Source: Bacteroidota bacterium (GTDB taxonomy: Bacteria > Bacteroidota > Bacteroidia > Chitinophagales > Chitinophagaceae). Taken from it: a stretch of DNA of 22,183 bases. Location of the stretch: the NCBI GenBank assembly GCA_023436425.1, contig JAEZJD010000234.1, positions 1 to 22,183 of the forward strand. The letters are read 5' to 3'. Numbering within the stretch: position 1 is the first letter of the stretch; the number at the start of each line of letters is the position of its first letter. Below are positions 16,994 through 22,183 of this stretch, piece after piece. The notes beneath the pieces were generated by a model. That model worked only from the letters and a program-made list of their open reading frames with translations. It made no database searches and was not told the origin of the DNA. Position numbers and translations under genes: made by a program.

Positions 16994-17713
16994 ATGGCTA
17001 ACACTTACTTCCGCTTCAAACAGTTTGTAATTCATCAGTGCCAAAGCCGCATGAAAGTGACGACAGATTCCTGCCTTTTTGGTGCATGGGTGGCAGAGCA
17101 GGTATTCATCTCCGGTTTGCACGACGCCCGGATTCTAGATATCGGAACTGGAACTGGATTGCTTTCGCTGATGATAGCACAGAAAAACAAATGCAAAATA
17201 GATGCAATTGAAATTGACGATGCCGCGGCTCAGGAAGCTCAGGAAAATGTTTCGGCATCCAAATGGAAATATGATATCAGCGTAGTACACGCAGATATAC
17301 TGGAATGGGTGCCGGTCACTAAATATGATGTGATTGTCTGCAACCCGCCGTTTTACGAAACCGATCTAACCTCACCTGATTTGCGTAAAAACATAGCACA
17401 TCATAGTCACAACTTGACTCTGGCGGAACTGCTTGTGAGAATAAAAGCGTTGATGACAGCCAATTGCGCATGTTTCGTCTTGTTGCCTTTCAGGCGAAAA
17501 GATGAAACAACAAAGTTGTTTCAGGAAAATAATTTTTTTATAAACAATGAAGTTGTCATTCATCCTGCTGCAAAAAATTCCGCTTTCCGGTTAATGCTTC
17601 AGTTCTCAAGGCACAATTCGCCGACTGAAAAATCTCACATGTACTTCAAAGAGGAAAACACTTACTCTGAAAGATTTATACAATTGCTGAAAGACTACTA
17701 TTTGTATTTGTGA
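16994..17713 (+). CDS. trmN6: tRNA1(Val) (adenine(37)-N6)-methyltransferase-like, TrmN6 family
   Basis: A 239-residue class I methyltransferase. The N-terminal FRFKQFVIHQCQSRMKVTTD followed by GAW is the hallmark of the TrmN6/YfiC family, which methylates N6 of A37 in tRNA1(Val) in E. coli. SAM motif I is ILDIGTGTG (residues 47-55), and motif IV is NPPF (117-120), characteristic of N6-adenine methyltransferases. The start lies 3 bases after the tsaD stop, so translational coupling is likely and both products act at tRNA position 37. The TGA stop is separated by a single base from the stop of the convergent oxidoreductase gene. The exact tRNA target in this organism is inferred by homology. 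Confidence 0.9.
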   Translation: MANTYFRFKQFVIHQCQSRMKVTTDSCLFGAWVAEQVFISGLHDARILDIGTGTGLLSLMIAQKNKCKIDAIEIDDAAAQEAQENVSASKWKYDISVVHADILEWVPVTKYDVIVCNPPFYETDLTSPDLRKNIAHHSHNLTLAELLVRIKALMTANCACFVLLPFRRKDETTKLFQENNFFINNEVVIHPAAKNSAFRLMLQFSRHNSPTEKSHMYFKEENTYSERFIQLLKDYYLYL

Positions 17714-17714
17714 A

Positions 17715-18923
17715 TCAGTCAATTTCCCCGTGAGCGTAGTCGTGGAGATATGCGTAGGCCGGTGTGAGCTGTCCATTTTTAACGATCGTTGCTTTTTCAA
17801 TCAGCTTTGATTGATCCCACATAAGTTCCTGCAACACGTACTTCAGCAATTGTTCACCAAAATATCTTGACGCATCTCGCGGCAGTTCATTCGGCAAATT
17901 TCCCACTGCCATCACATCTATTGTTTCATCCTGATAGGGTGTTGTTTTTTCGAGGGAAAATCTGTCTACACCGTAAACAGGATCGGCAATCGATTGATCG
18001 CCATAATTGATCGGGACAGATCCATTACAATCGTCAGTGATGTCTGCAATAACGCTGATGCGAAACTCCGGTTTCGAAACATCTTCTTTGTCGAACAATC
18101 GTGGAATTCCCGAGTCCCAATAGATACCATTCATTAGTATGTCTGTCGCCGACAAATAGTCGCGGAATAAACATTCATATTTCTGCGGCTCATTATGAAA
18201 TTCATCTCGTTGGTAGCTGCCCGTCAGTTTGTTTCTATAGAGATCAGAGCCTTTAAGGTGGACATACACGGGGTATTGAAAATCTCTTTCTCTAAACTCT
18301 TCTTTTTCCACTTCAATTACTCCCATAAGATTCATGATTTCGACAATCCCCTGAGCTACTCTGCCGGAACCTGTTACAGCAATTTTTATATTTGGCAGCT
18401 TCAGTCCAAAATAGGTTCTGATCAGGTTTCGAAAATCTTTTTGTTCATACACCCTGCCGAGCTCGAAGGTTTTTGTTTTGTATCCATAAGCCATTATGCC
18501 GTTATGCGCACCCACAATGCCCGCAAAAAAACCGAAACCAATAATCCGCTGACCATCATCGTGCCTCAGACATTCATAATCAATTAACGTCGCTTTTTTT
18601 TGCAAGATGGTCTGCAGCATCTTTTGGTTGTGCGGCTGCTTTTTGCATGTGTGTGAGAAAAAGAGGTAAGTCTTATTTGAAAGAATTTCCGCAGCCGGCA
18701 CTTCCTTAATTCCAAGCAAAATGTCACAGTGTTCCAGGCTGTTGCAAACTTCAACTCCGGCAGCGATATATTCTTTATCAGTAAAACAGCGGTGGGGCGA
18801 CGATTGGGCGAAGACTTGTATTTCCTTTTTGTTCTTTAGCAGCCATCTGCATTGCGCAGGAGTAAGCGCTACTCTGTTGTCCGGTGGGATTTTTCCTTCC
18901 TTAAGTAAACCAATTCTGATCAT
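17715..18923 (-). CDS. NAD(P)-dependent oxidoreductase of the alanine dehydrogenase / saccharopine dehydrogenase type
   Basis: A 402-residue dehydrogenase with the AlaDH/PNT two-domain layout. The N terminus is GLLKEGKIPPDNRVALTP (Arg17 in the substrate site). Lys73 in GIKEVP and His91 in FFSHT correspond to the catalytic Lys and His of alanine dehydrogenase. The dinucleotide-binding loop is TGSGRVAQG, with the glycines at residues 185-192. The block around IDYECLRHDDGQRIIGFGFFAG and the later DILMNGIYWD and VIADITDD resemble lysine-forming saccharopine dehydrogenases more than true alanine dehydrogenases. The substrate cannot be fixed from sequence alone. A 14-residue extension to a TTG at 18965 is rejected in favour of the ATG at 18923. 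The gene is convergent with trmN6, with a one-base gap between stops. Confidence 0.85.
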   Translation of the reverse strand: MIRIGLLKEGKIPPDNRVALTPAQCRWLLKNKKEIQVFAQSSPHRCFTDKEYIAAGVEVCNSLEHCDILLGIKEVPAAEILSNKTYLFFSHTCKKQPHNQKMLQTILQKKATLIDYECLRHDDGQRIIGFGFFAGIVGAHNGIMAYGYKTKTFELGRVYEQKDFRNLIRTYFGLKLPNIKIAVTGSGRVAQGIVEIMNLMGVIEVEKEEFRERDFQYPVYVHLKGSDLYRNKLTGSYQRDEFHNEPQKYECLFRDYLSATDILMNGIYWDSGIPRLFDKEDVSKPEFRISVIADITDDCNGSVPINYGDQSIADPVYGVDRFSLEKTTPYQDETIDVMAVGNLPNELPRDASRYFGEQLLKYVLQELMWDQSKLIEKATIVKNGQLTPAYAYLHDYAHGEID

Positions 18924-19110
18924 TTGAGCCCATCTTGTGGTGCCCAAGCTACCAATTATTAGCAATATTTTTTCTCATCACGTACTAACTTGCATCCATG
19001 ACATTCCTGCGAATGATTGGTAAGATTTTTCAATTCCTGCTTCCTCGAAAGAAAAGTTGTTGTCGTTGATGTTTTGCTATTTCGAATGATTTTATTTTAA
19101 ATGATTTGCT

Positions 19111-19118
19111 TAATATTG
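19111..19118 (+). promoter_or_regulatory. Weak -7-like element before tRNA-Leu
   Basis: TAATATTG differs from TAnnTTTG at one base and lies 21 bases before the first tRNA base, a reasonable distance for a tRNA promoter. No -33 box is evident. The rest of the 18924-19139 gap is AT-rich with no gene that I can see. Confidence 0.25.
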
Positions 19119-19139
19119 CCCCCCTTTTAGTTCTTGATT

Positions 19140-19223
19140 GCCCGGGTGGCGGAATTGGTAGACGCAGCAGACTCAAAATCTGCCGCCTTCACGGGTGTGC
19201 TGGTTCGATTCCAGTCCCGGGCA
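19140..19223 (+). tRNA. tRNA-Leu, anticodon CAA (reads UUG)
   Basis: An 84-nucleotide class II tRNA. The acceptor stem is GCCCGGG (19140-19146) with CCCGGGC (19216-19222) and discriminator A at 19223. The D-arm region contains GGCGGAATTGGTAGACGC. The anticodon stem is GCAGA/TCTGC (19167-19171 and 19179-19183) around loop CTCAAAA, placing the anticodon CAA at 19174-19176. A long variable arm and the T-arm loop GGTTCGATTCC follow. The 3' CCA is not encoded. Confidence 0.96.
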
Positions 19224-19226
19224 CTG

Positions 19227-19260
19227 TGGGAACATTGGTAAACGGTGTTCCCATTTTCTT
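19227..19260 (+). terminator. Rho-independent terminator after tRNA-Leu
   Basis: TGGGAACA (19227-19234) pairs with TGTTCCCA (19246-19253). Two G-T pairs and one G-C pair can extend the stem inward to a 5-base loop. The T-rich run TTTTCTT (19254-19260) follows. It begins 4 bases after the tRNA and lies before the ketoacyl synthase start at 19291, so it would separate the two genes transcriptionally. Confidence 0.75.
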
Positions 19261-19290
19261 TCGATTGCCTGCTCAAAAACAATTAGCCGC

Positions 19291-20370
19291 ATGGCAAATT
19301 TCAGAACTGTAATCACCGGAACAGGAAGTTATATTCCCACCGAAGTAGTGACTAACAAAGATTTCACTGTTCATAATTTTTATGCTGACGACAGCAAGCG
19401 CATAGAAACACCGCCGCTGGAAGTCGTTGAAAAATTTCAGCAGATTACCGGCATTGCCGAACGGCGTTATGCACGACATGACCTAAATTCCTCTGATCTC
19501 GCGGCTTTGGCTGCAAAGGATGCAATTGAGAATAGCCGCATCGATCCGGAAACGCTGGATCAAATAATTGTTGCCCACAATTTTGGCAATGTAATTAAGC
19601 ATACGATACAAACAGATGCAGTGCCGTCGCTGGCCAGTAGAGTAAAGAATGCGTTAGCGATTAAAAATCCGCGTTGCGTGGCTTACGACATTTTATTTGG
19701 ATGTCCCGGTTGGGTTCAGGGGCTCATTCAAGCTGATTCTTTCTTCAAAGCAGGTGTTGCAAAAAAAGCATTGATCATCGGAACAGAAACCCTTTCCCGT
19801 GTTATTGATATGTATGATCGGGACAGTATGATTTTCAGCGATGGCGCAGGAGCAACTGTTGCTGAATACTGGGAAGTTCCCGACGATGGACCTGGAATTT
19901 TATCCCATGCTGCCGTTAGTCATTGCTCAGATGAAACTTACTACATCTACATGGGTCATTCATATTTTCCCGGCTCTGATCCAAGAGTGCGTTACATTAA
20001 AATGCACGGCCGAAAGGTGTATGAATATGCGATGAAGCAGGTGGCCGAAGCGATGAAGGAATGTATGGACAAAGCAGGAGTTGACATCGCCGATATAAAG
20101 AAAATTTTCATTCATCAGGCAAACGAAAAAATGGATGAAGCAATTATCAAAGTTCTATACAAGCTGTATGGTCGCAGAGATATTCCAAAAGACATTATGC
20201 CAATGAGTATACATTGGTTGGGAAATAGTTCTGTGGCTACTGTGCCTACCCTGTACGACATGGTACTCAAAGGCAAAATGGATGATCATAGTGTAAGCGC
20301 AGGAGATATAGTTTTATTTGCTTCAGTGGGTGCGGGTATGAATATCAATGCCGTGTGCTACAGGGTATAA
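19291..20370 (+). CDS. 3-oxoacyl-ACP synthase III family protein (FabH-like)
   Basis: A thiolase-fold condensing enzyme that normally joins an acyl-CoA primer to malonyl-ACP. From the ATG at 19291 it has 359 residues, somewhat longer than housekeeping FabH (about 320-335). The catalytic triad is visible: Cys138 in ILFGCPGW, His275 in FIHQAN and Asn312 in WLGNSS. The frame is open upstream into the tRNA gene, but those 32 codons lie on tRNA and terminator sequence and are not coding. Because it stands alone without acpP, plsX or fabD, and is longer than usual, it may be a secondary KAS III for a specialised lipid or polyketide and not the main FabH. The TAA stop lies inside the U-tract of the opposite-strand terminator. 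Confidence 0.88.
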   Translation: MANFRTVITGTGSYIPTEVVTNKDFTVHNFYADDSKRIETPPLEVVEKFQQITGIAERRYARHDLNSSDLAALAAKDAIENSRIDPETLDQIIVAHNFGNVIKHTIQTDAVPSLASRVKNALAIKNPRCVAYDILFGCPGWVQGLIQADSFFKAGVAKKALIIGTETLSRVIDMYDRDSMIFSDGAGATVAEYWEVPDDGPGILSHAAVSHCSDETYYIYMGHSYFPGSDPRVRYIKMHGRKVYEYAMKQVAEAMKECMDKAGVDIADIKKIFIHQANEKMDEAIIKVLYKLYGRRDIPKDIMPMSIHWLGNSSVATVPTLYDMVLKGKMDDHSVSAGDIVLFASVGAGMNINAVCYRV

Positions 20371-20391
20371 AAAACCCCGCCGAAGCGGGGT
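20368..20391 (-). terminator. Rho-independent terminator of the secreted-protein gene
   Basis: On the minus strand ACCCCGC-TTCG-GCGGGGT is a perfect stem capped by a stable UUCG tetraloop and followed by a run of Ts (20374 down to 20369). It lies 15 bases past the stop of the 20406-21047 gene. On the plus strand the hairpin is not followed by a U-tract, so it mainly serves the minus strand. Confidence 0.88.
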
Positions 20392-20405
20392 GTGACGATT
20401 AATCT

Positions 20406-21047
20406 TTATCCCTTTTTAATTTTTGTTTTTGTCTTTCCGTCTTCAGTTTTTGTTTTGATTTTCAAATCTCCGCTTTCTGTGCTTGTGTTCACATCAGTAC
20501 TGATTGTCTGATTGGTGTTCATATTGGAGCTGTTATTCATGTTGCTGCTCATGTTCACATTCGTGTTGTCATCTGTTCTCCAATACTCAGAAATTGTTGT
20601 GCCGCCTTCACCAATCCAGTGTGTGTTTAAAACGCCGTTGTCAAGCGTGCGAATTTGGTAAACGGTAGTTCCGTTTGCACCTTTCAAGGTGGTGATGTCG
20701 TAAATGTTAGCGCCCCATGTGTTGGCTGCACTGGAGATCACTTCGTCAGGCACCCATGTGCTTGTTACCGGAAGAGTTACCGTGTAGTGATCACCGTTAG
20801 TTGCATAATAAACATGAGTGTATCTTCCCATGTCGGCGTAAGATGCCCGCCAATAGTCATTCATTGGTGTCCACGTCACATTTACTGCAGTAGGATAATC
20901 ACGTACCAGATACATCTGAATGTTAGAAGGCGCTGAATATGCGCTGTAGTTGCTGCTGCTGCTCATTGTATTTCCATTAGTATCAGTTTGTGCAAACAAC
21001 CCGCAGCTTGCAGCAGCGAACATTGCGACTAAAATGCCTTTTTTCAT
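20406..21047 (-). CDS. Secreted low-complexity protein, function unknown
   Basis: A 213-residue protein with an N-terminal signal peptide (MKKGILVAMFAAASCGLFA, cleavage probably before QTD; the internal Cys15 does not sit in a good lipobox). A serine/asparagine-rich linker follows. A central domain of about 110 residues (roughly 40-155) is rich in Tyr, Trp and Thr, with segments such as NVTWTPMNDYWRASY and HYTVTLPV. An asparagine/methionine/serine repeat region (NMSSNMNNSSNMNTN) comes next, and the tail alternates Lys and Thr (KIKTKTEDGKTKTKIKKG). I recognise no family. It appears monocistronic and ends in a strong UUCG-capped terminator. The upstream gap to the glycoside hydrolase gene is 186 bases and carries a possible plus-strand promoter. 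Confidence 0.8.
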   Translation of the reverse strand: MKKGILVAMFAAASCGLFAQTDTNGNTMSSSSNYSAYSAPSNIQMYLVRDYPTAVNVTWTPMNDYWRASYADMGRYTHVYYATNGDHYTVTLPVTSTWVPDEVISSAANTWGANIYDITTLKGANGTTVYQIRTLDNGVLNTHWIGEGGTTISEYWRTDDNTNVNMSSNMNNSSNMNTNQTISTDVNTSTESGDLKIKTKTEDGKTKTKIKKG

Positions 21048-21200
21048 ATTTCGGTGTTTTTGGTTAGAATAAATAATGTCTCACTGTCTCTTACAACTTT
21101 GATGCCCGCTGTTGCAGCCTCTGCCGCTGTGACTTCATTCAATAGTTGATGTGTCCGCCTTTTCATATATATCTTTTTCTGTTGGTTCTACAAAGCTTCT

Positions 21201-21208
21201 TATTATTG
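21201..21208 (+). promoter_or_regulatory. Possible promoter of the glycoside hydrolase gene
   Basis: TATTATTG followed by C differs from TAnnTTTG at one base. A TTG at 21182-21184 lies 16 bases upstream. The predicted start of transcription would leave a leader of about 19 bases before the ATG at 21234. Confidence 0.3.
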
Positions 21209-21233
21209 CAATTTTTATTTCAGAACAGAGGCA

Positions 21234-22121
21234 ATGATAGAAGCAGTAAAATTTTGGAACGAACCGAACAATAAATCGCACTGGGCTTTTGAGCATGATC
21301 CTGAATGGACTATTTTCTCGGACATGGTGAAAACCGCCGCTTCTGCAATAAAAGCCGAGGCTCCTGCGGTGAAGAAGGTACTCGGCGGCATTTCACCGAT
21401 CGACCCGTTTTTTATTGACCGATTGAAACGAAACGGAGTGCTCGATGATTTAGATGCCGTTGCTGTTCATGGTTTTCCATTGGATTGGAACAATTGGCAG
21501 ATAAACGAATGGCCGGAAAAAATCAAAGAGATTGAAGCTGTTACGCAATTGCCAATCTGGGTGACAGAAGTGGGAGTTTCCACATTTGGAGCAGAGGAAG
21601 TGCAGGAGTTTGGTTTGAAGCGTTCGGCAGAGTTGTTGATGGGGCGGGTGGAGCGAATTCACTGGTACAGTCTTTATGATCTTCCCAAATCGTGGCCGGC
21701 AACTACCCGTCACCGTGAGGCTGAAGGTTCATCTTATTACCGCCACTTCTACATGGGACTAATTCGTGAAGACGGCACACCAAAACTGGCGTTAAAGCAT
21801 TTTCACGAGTATACGCCAGAAATGGGTATTTGCCAGTGGTTTCATTTCGAAGATCATCGTTTGGAAGATGCAGTCGTTTGGCTGAAAAAATTAGGCGTTC
21901 GGTATTTGCGCACAGGACTAAGCTGGGCAGATTACTACAGACCTGACGCGCTGAAGTGGTTTGACAAACAAATGAAAGCTCTTGAAGATTTCGATGTTAC
22001 GGTTACTTTTTGTTTTACTCCTGAGCATAAAGGAATAGAAGCACATCATACAAGCCCGCCGCAAAATATTGGTGAATTCACTGACTTCTGCGTAGAAATG
22101 GTGCAGCGTTATGCAAAGTAA
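21234..22121 (+). CDS. Glycoside-hydrolase-like protein with apparently permuted TIM barrel
   Basis: A 295-residue protein related to clan GH-A enzymes (beta-xylosidase/GH39-like). It starts almost directly with the beta4 acid/base motif FWNEPNN (Glu10). Then come KVLGGIS (beta5), AVAVHGFPLDW (beta6), PIWVTEVG with the candidate nucleophile Glu112 (beta7) and RIHWYSLYD (beta8, about residues 141-149). Only afterwards, from about residue 197, come segments that look like the beginning of a barrel: MGICQWFHFED (beta1), VRYLRTGLSWADYY (beta2) and DVTVTFCFTPEH (beta3). The protein ends with a helix, FCVEMVQRYAK, of the kind that would normally precede the NEP strand. There is no signal peptide, so a cytoplasmic location is expected. 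Substrate and activity are unknown. A further gene seems to begin 11 bases downstream. Confidence 0.8.
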   Translation: MIEAVKFWNEPNNKSHWAFEHDPEWTIFSDMVKTAASAIKAEAPAVKKVLGGISPIDPFFIDRLKRNGVLDDLDAVAVHGFPLDWNNWQINEWPEKIKEIEAVTQLPIWVTEVGVSTFGAEEVQEFGLKRSAELLMGRVERIHWYSLYDLPKSWPATTRHREAEGSSYYRHFYMGLIREDGTPKLALKHFHEYTPEMGICQWFHFEDHRLEDAVVWLKKLGVRYLRTGLSWADYYRPDALKWFDKQMKALEDFDVTVTFCFTPEHKGIEAHHTSPPQNIGEFTDFCVEMVQRYAK

Positions 22122-22132
22122 TTACAAGAACA

Positions 22133-22183
22133 ATGGATAGAGAATCCACTGCAGAAGATCACAATCCCTGGATGGAGTACATG
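22133..22183 (+). CDS. Start of a possible downstream gene (cut by window end)
   Basis: An ATG 11 bases after the previous stop opens a frame of 17 codons that runs off the window, reading MDRESTAEDHNPWMEYM. The short spacing suggests an operon with the glycoside-hydrolase-like gene. The NPWMEYM stretch vaguely resembles the N terminus of some GT9-type glycosyltransferases, but this is too short for a functional call. Confidence 0.35.
   Translation, partial: MDRESTAEDHNPWMEYM

Noticed and set aside
18924..18965. TTG-initiated 14-residue extension of the oxidoreductase
   Set aside because: The family N terminus begins at the ATG at 18923 (MIRIGLLKEG). The extension has no conserved content.
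19195..19290. N-terminal extension of the ketoacyl synthase frame into the tRNA gene
   Set aside because: These codons lie on the tRNA-Leu T-arm and its terminator. The FabH-like conservation starts at the ATG at 19291.
19106..19312. 68-residue frame across tRNA-Leu
   Set aside because: It is produced by the tRNA and terminator sequence and has no protein-like features.
20374..20391. Plus-strand terminator for the FabH-like gene at the same hairpin
   Set aside because: On the plus strand the stem is followed by GTGACG and not a U-tract, so efficient intrinsic termination in that direction is unlikely.
1..22183. CRISPR array, insertion sequence, prophage or integrative element
   Set aside because: No regularly spaced repeats, transposase or integrase motifs, or flanking target duplications were seen. 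The gene content is chiefly chromosomal core.

Overview
The window looks like a chromosomal segment of a Bacteroidota bacterium, probably from the Chitinophagaceae/Sphingobacteriales side. The evidence is moderate-to-low GC, start codons that mostly lack a Shine-Dalgarno sequence, several copies of the phylum's -7 promoter element TAnnTTTG just upstream of genes, and Bacteroidota-type ParE/ParC, DUF1835 and saccharopine-dehydrogenase-like proteins. I see no insertion sequence, prophage, CRISPR array or integrase. Most of the window is housekeeping core with a few lineage-specific genes. No gene-free stretch exceeds 300 bases.

Layout. (1) 239-4711: two unrelated self-cleaving Ntn hydrolases (isoaspartyl peptidase/asparaginase, then a penicillin-acylase family protein) and two small membrane proteins, closed by a strong terminator at 4737-4764. 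(2) 4867-6195: the tRNA U34 hydroxylase TrhO and a convergent small acidic protein. (3) 6499-12709: topoisomerase IV, parE and parC, separated by a TylF-like methyltransferase and a DUF1835 protein. (4) 12706-14578, minus strand: smpB, accD and a single-domain response regulator. (5) 14671-17713: a MacB-like ABC permease, then tsaD and a TrmN6-like methyltransferase as a tight pair. (6) 17715-18923, minus strand: an AlaDH/saccharopine-dehydrogenase-like oxidoreductase. (7) 19140-20370: tRNA-Leu(CAA) with its own terminator, then a FabH-like ketoacyl synthase. (8) 20406-22183: a secreted low-complexity protein (minus strand), a glycoside-hydrolase-like protein and the first codons of another gene.

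Functional themes. Translation and tRNA maturation recur: TrhO acts at U34, TsaD and TrmN6 at A37, SmpB rescues ribosomes, and there is one tRNA gene. ParE and ParC together form a complete topoisomerase IV. AccD and the FabH-like enzyme belong to fatty-acid or polyketide metabolism, but neither has its usual partners here.

The most unusual item is the glycoside-hydrolase-like ORF at 21234-22121. Its strand order reads as beta4-beta8 followed by beta1-beta3, a circular permutation of a clan GH-A type barrel. A second item is the octamer GGGCAGGG, found four times by eye, only on the plus strand and always in the same codon phase. It matches the GGGNAGGG consensus that orients FtsK in E. coli.
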